From assembly GCF_021026295.1 (NCBI RefSeq), contig NZ_JAJNDA010000004.1, forward strand, positions 248,001 to 312,000: 64,000 nucleotides of DNA, given 5' to 3'. Below are positions 5,842 to 14,459 of this stretch, piece by piece (position 1 is the stretch's first letter; every line of letters starts with the position of its first letter). Source of the DNA: Actinomycetospora soli. Its GTDB lineage: Bacteria; Actinomycetota; Actinomycetes; Mycobacteriales; Pseudonocardiaceae. The notes below the pieces were generated by a model that saw only the letters and a list, made by a program, of their open reading frames with translations, had not been told where the DNA came from and ran no database searches. Made by a program: the position numbers and the translations under genes.

Positions 5842-8829
5842 GTGTCCATCCGGCTGCTCGGCCCCGTCTCGGTGGTCGACGACGACGGGCGCGAGCTCCT
5901 GCCCGCCGGGCCCCGGGTGCGGGGTCTGCTGGCCCGGCTCGCGCTCGAGGCCGGGCACCCGGTCGACGCCGCCACCCTGGTCGACGCGCTGTGGGGCGAG
6001 GACCCGCCGTCGACCGCGAACGCCCTGCAGTCCCTCGCCTCCCGGCTGCGGCGCGCGCTCGGGGCCGACCGGGTCCGGAGCGCCGCGGGCGGCTACCTGC
6101 TCGCCGTCGACCCCGACGAGGTGGACGCGCTGCGCTTCGGCGCCCTCCGGCGCACCGCGACCGGCGAACCCGAGGACGGCCGCGCGGTCGCCCTGCTCAC
6201 CGAGGCCCTCGCGCTGTGGCAGGAGCCGGTGCTCGGCGGAGTCCGGGACCTCCCGTTCGCCGGGCCCGCCGCCGCCCGCCTCGCCGACGCCCGGGCCGGG
6301 GCCGCGGAGGAGCTCGCCGCCCGCGGGCTCGCCGCCGGCCGGACCGACGTCGGGCGCGCCACCCTCCTCGCCGTCCTCGATGCCGACCCGCTGCGGGAGA
6401 CCACGGCCATCGCCCTGGCCCGCGAGCTGCACGCCGGCGGGCGCCGCGCCGACGCCCTCGCCGTGCTCGACCGCACCCGCGCCACGCTCGCCGACGAGCT
6501 CGGCGTCGACCCCGGGCCGGACCTCCGACGCGCCCGCACCGAGCTGCTGCAGGACGAGCCCGTCGTCGTCGGGAGGACCCGGCCGCAGGCCCTGACCTCG
6601 TTCGTCGGGCGCGACGACGACCTCGCCCGGCTGCGCGCCCTGGCCGGCACGGCGCGACTGGTGACGATCACCGGTCCCGGCGGGGCGGGCAAGACCCGGC
6701 TGGCGACCGAGGCGGTCCGCGACGACCCGCGGCGGGTCGCGGTCGCCGAACTGGCCGCGCTGACCGCCGCGGACCAGGTCGCGCCGACCGTGCTGCACGC
6801 CGTCGGCGGGCCGGAGCTCGCGCTCGGGGACCGGAGCGCGCCCGACGCCGTCCTGCACCGCCTGCGGACCGCCCTGGCCGGCAGCCCCACGGTGCTGGTG
6901 CTCGACAACTGCGAGCACCTGGTCGACGCGGCGGCGACCCTGGTGCACGACCTGCTGACGACGGTCCCCGGGCTCGTCGTCCTCGCCACGAGCCGGGAGC
7001 CGCTGGGGGTGCCCGGCGAGGTGCTCCACCCGCTCGGCGCGCTGGACGACGAGCACGCGACGCGCCTGTTCGCGGAGCGGGCCGTCGCCGTCCGGCCGGA
7101 CTTCGCCGTGGCCGAGCACGCCGAGGTCGTTCGGGGGATCTGCCGACGGCTCGACGGGCAGCCGCTGCCGATCGAGCTGGCCGCGGCCCGCGTCCGGAGC
7201 CTGGCACCGGCCGAGATCGCCGCGCGCCTGGCCGACCGCTTCCGGCTCCTGACGACGGGCGCACGGACCGCCCTGCCCCGGCACCAGACGTTGCGGGCCG
7301 TCGTCGACTGGAGCTGGGACCTGCTGACCGACGACGAGCGGCGGGCCGCCGCCCGGTTCGGGGTGTTCGCCGGGGCCGTCGACGCGCGCGCGGTCGCGGC
7401 CGTCGGCGGCGACGACGCGCTCGACCTGCTCGACGCGCTGGTGGACAAGTCGCTCGTGGTCGCGACGCCCGGGGCGCCGACCCGCTACCGCATGCTCGAG
7501 ACGATCCGCGAGTACGCCCTGGCCCGGCTCGACGTCGCCCTCGACCGGGACGCGGTGCTCGCGGCGCACGCCACGTGGGTGCTCGGCGTCCTCGAACCCG
7601 TGGAGCCCGACCTGCGCCGCGCCGCCCAGCTCGACGCGCTCGCCGTCGTGCGGGAGGTCGAGGGCGAGGCGGTGCGGGCCCTGGAGCGGGCCGTCGACGC
7701 CGGGGACGCCGACCGCGCGCACCGCCTGCTCGCGGCGCTGACCTGGAGCTGGGTCGTGCGCGGCGACACGCCCGGACTGATCCACTGGTCGGACCGGGTG
7801 TTCGCCCTCCCGGTGCCGGACGCCGGGGCCGCCGTCGCCCTCACCCGCACGCTGCACGCGGCCGTCACGGCGGCCCTGCACGCGGACGTCGACGTCCGCG
7901 AGCACACCGACGCCGTCCTCGCGCTGCTGCCCGGGCTGCCGCGGCCGTGGCACCCCGTGGTCGCGCTGCACGAGCCGACGGCGCGCGCCTTCGTCGATGA
8001 CGACCGGACGGGGCTGCTCGCCCTCGCCGAGGGGGCCGACGACCCGTGGCTGCGGGCCGCCGCGGCGCAGCTCGCGGGGGTGCACGCCGAGAACGCGGGC
8101 GACCTCGAGGTGCAGCGACGCTGCTTCCGCGCCGCCCATGACGGGTTCGCCGCCGTCGGCGACCGCTTCGGGCTGGGGATGATGACGTTCTCGCTCGGTG
8201 AGCTGGAGGACCTCGCCGGGAACCGGGCGGAGGCCCGCCGCACCTTCGCGGCGGCAATCGCCCTGGCCGAGGAACTGGGCAACGTCGACGACGTCCCCCA
8301 GTACCGCATGCGTCTCGCCGCCCTCGCGGCCCGCGACGGGGACGCCGCCGAGGCGCGGGAGCAGCTCCGGCGGGCCGCCACGACCGCGGACCGCTCCCGG
8401 GACCCCGGGACGACGGCCTGGCTCGCCTGGAGCGAGGCCGACGTCGAGCGCCGGCTCGGGGCGCCGGAACGCGCCCTCGACCTGCTCGCGGCCCACCCGC
8501 CGTCGTTCGAGGGCCTCGGTCCCGGGCGGGCCCAGCGGGAGGCGCTCGCCCACGACCTGCGCGCCGCCGCCCTGCTGGACCTCGACCGGCTCGCGGAGGC
8601 CCGCACCGAGGTCGAGGCCGCCCGGGCCGCCGCCGCACGGACCGCGGACGGACCGGTGATCGGTCAGGTCACCGAGACCGCCGCCCGGCTGGCCCTGGTC
8701 GAGGGCGACGCGGCCCGCGCCGCGGAGCTGCTCGCCGAGGCCCTCGCCCGCCGCGGTGCCCTGCACCTGGGCGACCCGGACGTCGTCGCGACCCGCGACG
8801 CGGTGCGGGCCCTCGGCCTCCCCGCCTGA
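5842..8829 (+). CDS. AfsR/SARP-type transcriptional regulator with NB-ARC-like ATPase and TPR-like repeats
   Basis: A 995-residue multidomain regulator. It has an OmpR-type winged helix (about 1-90, starting IRLLGPVSVVDDDG), a bacterial transcriptional activation domain (about 95-235), an STAND/NB-ARC-like ATPase and an alpha-helical, TPR-like C-terminal half. The Walker A motif is ITGPGGAGKT near 275-285 and Walker B is VLVLDNCEHL near 352. Members usually activate neighbouring secondary-metabolism or stress genes on sensing a ligand or phosphorylation. GTG 5842 is chosen because it places the conserved IRLLGPV at the N-terminus; the ATG 8 bases upstream is out of frame. The convergent DrrAB-like exporter next door is a possible target. 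No LuxR domain is present at the C-terminus. Confidence 0.85.
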   Translation: MSIRLLGPVSVVDDDGRELLPAGPRVRGLLARLALEAGHPVDAATLVDALWGEDPPSTANALQSLASRLRRALGADRVRSAAGGYLLAVDPDEVDALRFGALRRTATGEPEDGRAVALLTEALALWQEPVLGGVRDLPFAGPAAARLADARAGAAEELAARGLAAGRTDVGRATLLAVLDADPLRETTAIALARELHAGGRRADALAVLDRTRATLADELGVDPGPDLRRARTELLQDEPVVVGRTRPQALTSFVGRDDDLARLRALAGTARLVTITGPGGAGKTRLATEAVRDDPRRVAVAELAALTAADQVAPTVLHAVGGPELALGDRSAPDAVLHRLRTALAGSPTVLVLDNCEHLVDAAATLVHDLLTTVPGLVVLATSREPLGVPGEVLHPLGALDDEHATRLFAERAVAVRPDFAVAEHAEVVRGICRRLDGQPLPIELAAARVRSLAPAEIAARLADRFRLLTTGARTALPRHQTLRAVVDWSWDLLTDDERRAAARFGVFAGAVDARAVAAVGGDDALDLLDALVDKSLVVATPGAPTRYRMLETIREYALARLDVALDRDAVLAAHATWVLGVLEPVEPDLRRAAQLDALAVVREVEGEAVRALERAVDAGDADRAHRLLAALTWSWVVRGDTPGLIHWSDRVFALPVPDAGAAVALTRTLHAAVTAALHADVDVREHTDAVLALLPGLPRPWHPVVALHEPTARAFVDDDRTGLLALAEGADDPWLRAAAAQLAGVHAENAGDLEVQRRCFRAAHDGFAAVGDRFGLGMMTFSLGELEDLAGNRAEARRTFAAAIALAEELGNVDDVPQYRMRLAALAARDGDAAEAREQLRRAATTADRSRDPGTTAWLAWSEADVERRLGAPERALDLLAAHPPSFEGLGPGRAQREALAHDLRAAALLDLDRLAEARTEVEAARAAAARTADGPVIGQVTETAARLALVEGDAARAAELLAEALARRGALHLGDPDVVATRDAVRALGLPA

Positions 8830-8871
8830 GGGGAACCCTCGCGCCACGAGAGCGCCCGGATCCTCCCCTCA
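8827..8871. terminator. Possible shared terminator between convergent genes
   Basis: The bases tgagggga (8827-8834, including the regulator's stop) and tcccctca (8864-8871) form an 8-bp stem with a 29-base loop, which itself contains a small ctcgcg/cgcgag-like fold. It lies between the regulator and the convergent ABC permease. Weak but plausible. Confidence 0.35.
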
Positions 8872-8882
8872 CGGCGGCGAGG

Positions 8883-9701
8883 TCAGGTCCGGCGCCGGTA
8901 CAGCGCGACCGCCAGCGGCGCGAAGATCACGACGACGACGGCCGAGGTGAGCAGGGAGATGGCCGCCGCTCCCCCGGCCGGGGCGCCGTCGAGCAGGGCG
9001 CGGACGGCGTCGGCGCTGCGCGAGACGGGGTTGATCGCGACGAAGCCCTGGAGCCAGCCGGGCATGGTGGCCGTCGGGACGAACACCGAGCTGGCGAACG
9101 TCAGCGGCAGCATGATCGTCGCGGACAGGCCCTGCACCGACCGCGGCTCCCGCACCACCATCGCCAGCGCCGTGAACACCCAGCACAGGGCGAACGCGAA
9201 CGCGAGGACGAGCCCGAAGGCGGCCAGCACGGCGAGCGGCGAGGCGGTGGTCCGGTACCCGAGGGCGAACCCGAAGGCCAGCATGATCACGCCCGCCGTC
9301 AGGTAGCGGACGAGGTCGGCGGCGATCGCGCCGAGCAGCGGGGCCGCCCGCGAGATCGGCAGGCTGCGGAAGCGGTCGAAGATGCCGGTCCTGAGGTCCT
9401 CGGCGAGCCCGACGCCGGTGCCCGCCGACGCGAACACCACGGTCTGGAGCAGCACGCCGGGCAGCGCGAAGTGCAGGTAGTCGGCGCTGTTGCCGGCGAT
9501 CGCGCCACCGAAGACGTAGACGAACAGCAGCAGGAAGATGACCGGCTGCAGCGTCACGTCGATGAGCGCCTCCGGCGAGTGGATCGTCTTCACGATCCCG
9601 CGCCGCGCCAGCGAGAGGCCGTGGCGCAGGGTCGAGGGCACCCGTCGTCGGGACGGGGCGTCCGGGACGGCGGGTGCGGTCGGCTCGAGGGTGGTGGTCA
9701 T
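8883..9701 (-). CDS. ABC-2 type transporter permease, DrrB-like
   Basis: A 272-residue inner-membrane protein of the ABC-2/DrrB family with about six hydrophobic segments and a conserved central LAEDLRTGIFDRFRSLPISR cytoplasmic motif, followed by SATIMLPLTFASSVF. It should form the channel of a drug or lipid exporter with the ATPase encoded just upstream; its ATG overlaps that gene's TGA. The N-terminal tail (PDAPSRRRVPST) contains a copy of the dispersed ACCCGTCGTCGGGAC element at 9640-9654. Substrate cannot be read from sequence; daunorubicin-type exporters and lipid exporters share this architecture. Confidence 0.85.
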   Translation of the reverse strand: MTTTLEPTAPAVPDAPSRRRVPSTLRHGLSLARRGIVKTIHSPEALIDVTLQPVIFLLLFVYVFGGAIAGNSADYLHFALPGVLLQTVVFASAGTGVGLAEDLRTGIFDRFRSLPISRAAPLLGAIAADLVRYLTAGVIMLAFGFALGYRTTASPLAVLAAFGLVLAFAFALCWVFTALAMVVREPRSVQGLSATIMLPLTFASSVFVPTATMPGWLQGFVAINPVSRSADAVRALLDGAPAGGAAAISLLTSAVVVVIFAPLAVALYRRRT

Positions 9702-10651
9702 GCGGCGGCTCCTGTGGTGGCGTGGCCGGTGAGGGTGAGGAAGACGTCGTCGAGGCTGGGCAGGCGCAGGCCGATCTCGGCGACGGCGATGCCGGCGACG
9801 GCCAGGCGCTCCTCGACGCGGCGCAGGGCCGCGGCGTCCGAGGTGCCCACGACCACCTCGCCGGACGGCGCGATCGTCGGCTCCCGGCCGACGTCCGAGG
9901 CGACGATCGACGCGACGACCGCCGCCTCGCCCGGCCGCTCCGGCCGGACGTGCAGCCGCCGCCCGCCGGCCCGCGACTTCAGCTCGGCCGCGGTGCCCGA
10001 GGCGATGACGAGGCCGCGGTCGAGGACGACGAGGTCGTGGGCGAGCTGGTCGGCCTCCTCGAGGTACTGGGTGGTGAGCAGGACGGTGACGCCGTCGTCG
10101 GCGAGGGTCCGGACGGCCTCCCAGACCTCGTTGCGGTGGTGCGGGTCGAGGCCGGTGGTCGGCTCGTCGAGGAACAGGACCTCCGGGCGCCCGACGAGGC
10201 TCGCGGCGAGGTCGAGGCGGCGCCGCATGCCGCCGGAGTAGGTCCTCGTCCGACGGCCGGCGGCCTCGACGAGCCCGAACTGCTCGATCAACTCGGTGGC
10301 GCGCTGCCTGGCCTCGCGGCGGGAGAGGTCGAGCAGCCGGCCGATGAGGTACAGGTTGTCGCGGCCGGTCAGGGTCTCGTCGACCGCGGCGTACTGGCCG
10401 GTGAGCCCGATGCGGCGGCGGACGGCGGCGGGGTCGGCGACGACGTCGTGCCCGAGCACGGTCGCCCGGCCGCCGGTGGGCGGGAGCAGCGTGGCGAGCA
10501 TGCGGACGGTCGTCGTCTTGCCCGATCCGTTGGGGCCGAGCAGGCCGAGGACCTGACCGCGCCCGGCGGTGAACGAGATGCCGTCGACGGCCCGGACGTC
10601 CCCGAACGCGCGGGCGAGGTCGTCGACCTCGAGGGCGGGGGTGGTGTGCAT
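9698..10651 (-). CDS. ABC transporter ATP-binding protein, DrrA-like
   Basis: A 317-residue ATPase with Walker [10 protein letters not shown], signature [12 protein letters not shown], Walker [13 protein letters not shown] and a switch histidine in [11 protein letters not shown]. The C-terminal 90 residues form the DrrA-type regulatory domain ([21 protein letters not shown]). It powers export with the overlapping downstream permease (ATGA junction at 9698-9701). The gene starts at ATG 10651; the 220 bp upstream hold two tandem copies of a palindromic repeat rather than an obvious promoter. Confidence 0.9.
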   Translation of the reverse strand: MHTTPALEVDDLARAFGDVRAVDGISFTAGRGQVLGLLGPNGSGKTTTVRMLATLLPPTGGRATVLGHDVVADPAAVRRRIGLTGQYAAVDETLTGRDNLYLIGRLLDLSRREARQRATELIEQFGLVEAAGRRTRTYSGGMRRRLDLAASLVGRPEVLFLDEPTTGLDPHHRNEVWEAVRTLADDGVTVLLTTQYLEEADQLAHDLVVLDRGLVIASGTAAELKSRAGGRRLHVRPERPGEAAVVASIVASDVGREPTIAPSGEVVVGTSDAAALRRVEERLAVAGIAVAEIGLRLPSLDDVFLTLTGHATTGAAA

Positions 10652-10708
10652 GGCTCCGAGCGTGGGCGGGCCCGCTGGTACGGGGCTGGCACGGCGCTGG
10701 TGCGCGCT

Positions 10709-10764
10709 GTCAGCCGTGTGCCACCGCTGACGTCGAGCGTCAGCCGTGTGCCACCGCTGACGTC
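10709..10764. repeat. Two tandem copies of a 26-bp palindromic repeat
   Basis: The units at 10709-10734 and 10739-10764 are identical over gtcagccgtgtgccaccgct plus gacgtc and have a period of exactly 30 bp. Each can fold on itself (GTCAGCCGTG against CACCGCTGAC, one mismatch). They lie between the DrrA-like gene and hrpB. Related copies occur at 11712-11737 and 54471-54520. Confidence 0.85.
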
Positions 10765-10874
10765 CGGTGTCGGCCGTGGCCGGGCGGTGTCGGTGGCGGG
10801 CTGCTCCCCTGGATGCGGGCAGCGCGCCATCGTCGACCGGCCCCGGGGACGCGCGGACTGGTAGACCGGCGGTC

Positions 10875-13376
10875 GTGATCGACGAGGTGCGGCTCGACCT
10901 GCCGGTGCGGGCGGCGCTGCCGTCGTTGCGCGCCGCACTGGACGAGCACGGCACCGCCGTCCTCGTCGCCCCGCCCGGCACCGGCAAGACGACGCTCGTG
11001 CCGCTCGCGCTCGCCGCGCAGGTCGAGGGCCGGGTCCTCGTCGCCGAACCCCGTCGCGTCGCGGTGCGGGCCGCAGCGGCGCGGATGGCGTCTCTGCTCG
11101 GAGAGGAGGTCGGTGACCGCGTCGGCTACGCGATCCGCGGCGAGCGGAAGCCGGGCTCGCGCGTCGAGGTCGTGACGACGGGTCTGCTCGTCGCCCGCCT
11201 GCAGCACGACCCGGAGCTCGCCGGGGTCGACGCGGTCGTCCTCGACGAGTGCCACGAGCGGCACCTCGACACCGACCTCGCGCTCGCCTTCACCGTCGAC
11301 GCCCGGGTCCTGCGCCCCGATCTCCGGCTCCTGGCGACCTCGGCGACCGCCGCCGCCGACCGGCTCGCCGACGCCCTCGACGGCCCCGTCGTCACCGCGC
11401 CCGACCCGCTGCACGACGTCGCGATCGTCTGGTCCCCACCATCGCGCCCCCTCCCGCCGCCACAGGGTCTGCGCGTGGAGCCGGCGCTGCTCGACCACGT
11501 CGCCGCCACCACCCGGCGGGCGCTCGCGGAGCACGACGGCGACGTCCTCGTCTTCCTCCCCGGGCGCCGGGAGATCGACGAGGTCGCACGGCGACTCCCC
11601 GGGACGGACGCCGAGGTCCTCCCCCTGCACGGCGGGCTCGGCGGCGCGGCGCAGGACGCGGTGCTCGCCGGCCCGGCCACGGCGCGCGAGCGTGGCGGCG
11701 AGCTGACGGTGGACGTCAGCGGTGGGCCACGGCTGACCGCGCCGGCACGCCGCGTCGTGCTGAGCACCTCCATCGCCGAGACCAGCCTGACCGTTCCGGG
11801 CGTCCGGGTGGTCGTCGACGCCGGCCTCTCCCGGCAGCCCTGGACCGACCACGCCCGCGGCCTCGACACGCTGGTCACCGTGCTCGCGTCGCAGTCGTCG
11901 GCGGTCCAGCGCGCCGGCCGCGCGGGCCGCGAGGCACCCGGCGTCGCCTATCGGTGCTGGTCGGAGGCCGAGCACGCCCACCGCGACCGCGACGACGACC
12001 CCGAGGTCGCCCACGCCGACCTCACCGCCTTCGCCCTCGCGCTCGCCCGCTGGGGCACACCCGACGCCGGCGGCCTCGCCCTGCTCGACCCTCCCCCGCC
12101 CGCCGCGTTCGACGCCGCCCGCGCCACCCTGCGCAGCCTCGGCCTCGTGCACGACGACGGATCGATCAGCTCGAGGGGCCGAGCGGTCGCGGGGGTCGGG
12201 GTGCACCCGCGGCTCGGCCGGGCGCTGCTCGACGGGGCCGCCGCTGTGGGCAGCAGGCTCGCCACCGAGGTCGTCGCGCTCCTCGCCACCGCCGGCCCGG
12301 GCGGGAGCGACGACCTCGAGGACCGCCTCCGCGCCGCGCGCTCCGGCGACGACCCGGGCCGGCGGGCCGAGGTCCGCCGCCTCGACCGGGCGCTCCGCGA
12401 GGTGCACACGAGGCAGCCCGGAGGCGCCCGGACCCTGCCTGACGTCACCCTCGCCGTCGGCGCCGCCACCGTCGTCGCCCTCGCCTACCCCGACCGTCTC
12501 GCCCGCGCCCGCTCCGCCGACGCCCGCGAGTTCCTGACGACGGGTGGCACCGGGGTGGAACTCGGGCGCGAGTCCCGCCTGCGCGGGCAGGACTGGATCG
12601 CGGTCGCCGACGCGGCGCGCGGGCCCGGCGACCGGGTGGCGCGGGTCCGGCTGGCCGTCCCGATCGACGAGGACCTCGCCCGTACCGCTGCAGCGCACCT
12701 GCACACCGACGACGAGGTCGTCGACTGGGAGGACGGCGACGTCGTCGCCGAGCGCCGCGAACGTCTCGGCGCCATCGTGCTCGCCCGGCGCCCCCTGCCG
12801 CACCTGACCGCGGACGCCGTCGCACCCGCCGTCCGGAAGGGGCTGGAGCAGGAGGGCCTCGGCCTGCTGCGCTGGACCGACGCCGCGACGGCGCTCCGGC
12901 AACGGCTCGCGTTCCTGCACGCCGCGCGAGGAGCGCCGTGGCCCGCCGTGGACGACGCGGCCCTGCTCGCGCGGGCCGACGAGTGGCTCGACCTGTCCCG
13001 CGTCCGCCGCCGCGCCGACCTGGCCCGGGTGACGCCGCCGCTCACGGCGTTGCTGCCGTGGCCCGAGGCGGCGCGGTTCGACGAGCTGGCGCCGACCCAC
13101 GTCACGACGCCGGGCGGACGGCGGGTACGGGTGGACTACGCCGATCCCGAGAAGCCGACCGTGTCGCTGAAGCTGCAGCACGCGTTCGGCTGGGAGCGGA
13201 CGCCGGAACTGGCCGGGCGACCCGTCGTCGTGCACCTGCTCTCACCCGCCGGGCGACCGGCGGCCGTGACCGCCGACCTGGCGTCGTTCTGGGACGAGGG
13301 GTACCGCCTGGTGCGCGCGGACCTGCGCGGCCGCTACCCGAAGCACGCGTGGCCGGAGGACCCCCGGCGCCCCTAG
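10875..13376 (+). CDS. hrpB: ATP-dependent helicase HrpB
   Basis: An 833-residue DEAH-type helicase. Motif I is APPGTGKTT (about 33-41), motif II is DECHERH (about 124), motif III is SATAAA and motif VI is QRAGRAGR. An HrpB-specific C-terminal domain follows (about 480-833, ending KLQHAFGWERTPELAGRPVVVHLLSPAGRP). It should unwind or remodel RNA using ATP. GTG 10875 places VIDEVRLDLPV at the N-terminus; upstream in-frame sequence is repeat-derived. Just before motif V (VVLSTSIAETSLT) it carries an extra segment, RERGGELTVDVSGGPRLTA. This is encoded by a copy of the 26-bp repeat at 11712-11737, where other HrpB proteins have a direct link. The gene converges with the DUF5872-like gene with only 3 bp between stops. 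Confidence 0.9.
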   Translation: MIDEVRLDLPVRAALPSLRAALDEHGTAVLVAPPGTGKTTLVPLALAAQVEGRVLVAEPRRVAVRAAAARMASLLGEEVGDRVGYAIRGERKPGSRVEVVTTGLLVARLQHDPELAGVDAVVLDECHERHLDTDLALAFTVDARVLRPDLRLLATSATAAADRLADALDGPVVTAPDPLHDVAIVWSPPSRPLPPPQGLRVEPALLDHVAATTRRALAEHDGDVLVFLPGRREIDEVARRLPGTDAEVLPLHGGLGGAAQDAVLAGPATARERGGELTVDVSGGPRLTAPARRVVLSTSIAETSLTVPGVRVVVDAGLSRQPWTDHARGLDTLVTVLASQSSAVQRAGRAGREAPGVAYRCWSEAEHAHRDRDDDPEVAHADLTAFALALARWGTPDAGGLALLDPPPPAAFDAARATLRSLGLVHDDGSISSRGRAVAGVGVHPRLGRALLDGAAAVGSRLATEVVALLATAGPGGSDDLEDRLRAARSGDDPGRRAEVRRLDRALREVHTRQPGGARTLPDVTLAVGAATVVALAYPDRLARARSADAREFLTTGGTGVELGRESRLRGQDWIAVADAARGPGDRVARVRLAVPIDEDLARTAAAHLHTDDEVVDWEDGDVVAERRERLGAIVLARRPLPHLTADAVAPAVRKGLEQEGLGLLRWTDAATALRQRLAFLHAARGAPWPAVDDAALLARADEWLDLSRVRRRADLARVTPPLTALLPWPEAARFDELAPTHVTTPGGRRVRVDYADPEKPTVSLKLQHAFGWERTPELAGRPVVVHLLSPAGRPAAVTADLASFWDEGYRLVRADLRGRYPKHAWPEDPRRP
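11712..11737. repeat. Copy of the 26-bp palindromic repeat in frame within hrpB
   Basis: This is the reverse complement of the 10709 unit with 24 of 26 positions identical, beginning gacgtcagcggtgggccacg. It is read as DVSGGPRLT (residues 280-288 of HrpB) without disrupting the frame. Confidence 0.85.
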
Positions 13377-13379
13377 TCC

Positions 13380-13949
13380 CTAGTCCTTCGCCGCGACCTT
13401 CTCCAGCTTCTGCTTCACGGTCTTGCGGTCCTTCGTGTCCTTCTCGTGCTCGAGGGCTTTCTCCGCCTCGTCGGGCTCCATCGACGTCGCCCGCTTGACC
13501 GCGTCGTCGGCGTTCATCTCCTCGAGCTTCGCGTCCTTGCGGGCCTGCTTGGCCGCGGACGTGTTGTCGACGGTGCCCTGCCCCTTCTTCGACGCGTCCT
13601 TCTTCTTCGCGCGGGTCTTCTCCTTCTCGTCCTCGGAGAGTTCCTCCCACGCCTTCTTCGGCAGGTAGCGGTCGGTCCCGTCGTCGCCGCGGGCCTCGGT
13701 GGAGCCGTCGGCGGTCTGCCACTCCTCGTCGGTCCACTGCTTCAGGCTGCGCTGCTGCTCGGTCGGCTGGTCCTCGTGCTCGTAGTCGCCGCCCTGCTTC
13801 TCGTACTCCTGCGTGAGCAGCTGGCTCTTGCGGGCGGACCACTTCCCGGGCGCACCACCCTTGTCCGAGGCCTTGATCTCCTCCTTGAGGCGCTCCCGCA
13901 GCTCGGGATGGGTGTAGTCCTTCTCGTAGTCCTGCTTGCCCTTCGCCAT
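13380..13949 (-). CDS. DUF5872-like Lys/Glu-rich protein
   Basis: A 189-residue, highly charged, probably extended cytoplasmic protein without membrane segments. Residues about 10-120 match my recollection of the DUF5872 family: HPELRERLKEEIKASDKGG, GKWSARKSQLLTQEY, WTDEEWQTADGS and RYLPKKAWEELSEDEK. The C-terminal third is almost all Lys, Glu, Asp and Ala. Function is unknown; the KWSARKSQLL core is often found in short proteins next to stress genes. Codon use (AAG, GAG) makes the gene locally less GC-rich than its neighbours. It may be co-transcribed with the cupin gene, whose TAG is 8 bp upstream. Confidence 0.7.
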   Translation of the reverse strand: MAKGKQDYEKDYTHPELRERLKEEIKASDKGGAPGKWSARKSQLLTQEYEKQGGDYEHEDQPTEQQRSLKQWTDEEWQTADGSTEARGDDGTDRYLPKKAWEELSEDEKEKTRAKKKDASKKGQGTVDNTSAAKQARKDAKLEEMNADDAVKRATSMEPDEAEKALEHEKDTKDRKTVKQKLEKVAAKD

Positions 13950-13957
13950 GGGCGGGG

Positions 13958-14332
13958 CTACCCGCGTCGGCGTCCCTGCTCGCGGACGAGGGCGTCGAAC
14001 TTCGGCGGCCCACAGATCGTCAGCATCCGCACCGGCTCGTCGCCCAGCACCCAGAGCGAGTGCTCGATGTCGCGCGGCAGGAAGATGAAGTCGCCGGTGT
14101 CAGCGGTGAACTCGTCGTCCCCGCAGCGCCCCCCGACGCGGCCCGCGAGGACGTGGAACATCTCGTCCTCGCCCTCGTGGGTGTGCGGCGCGACGACGAG
14201 GCCGACCGGCGCCGCCTGTTCCATGACCGACACCCGGCCCTCGGTGTGCTCGCCCGTCGCCTTCATCGTGAAGACGGCGCCGTCGAAGTCGTAGGTGTCG
14301 CCGGTCCCGGCCGGGCGCACGAATCCGCTCAT
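13958..14332 (-). CDS. Cupin-domain protein
   Basis: A 124-residue single-domain cupin. Motif 1 is visible as HTHEGEDEMFHVLAGRVG, with two His and a Glu as candidate metal ligands, and motif 2 as TGDFIFLPRDIEHSLWV. Such small cupins can be isomerases, dioxygenases or ligand-binding proteins; nothing here decides which. It begins at ATG 14332 and ends 8 bp before the DUF5872-like start on the same strand. Confidence 0.8.
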   Translation of the reverse strand: MSGFVRPAGTGDTYDFDGAVFTMKATGEHTEGRVSVMEQAAPVGLVVAPHTHEGEDEMFHVLAGRVGGRCGDDEFTADTGDFIFLPRDIEHSLWVLGDEPVRMLTICGPPKFDALVREQGRRRG

Positions 14333-14459
14333 GGACGGGGGCTACCCGTCGACGGGGCGGCCCGCTGCGAGTGCGTCCGGGCGACGCTCCACCGCCCTCC
14401 GTCGCGAGTGGGCGCAGGAGACAGGCCCGGACCTGCCTCCTGTGCCGTTCGGCAAGGCG

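Noticed and set aside
5668-8847. Minus-strand open frame of over 1000 codons opposite the AfsR-type regulator
   Set aside because: Gly/Arg/Val-rich low-complexity translation typical of antisense reading of GC-rich genes; the plus strand has Walker motifs and a winged helix.
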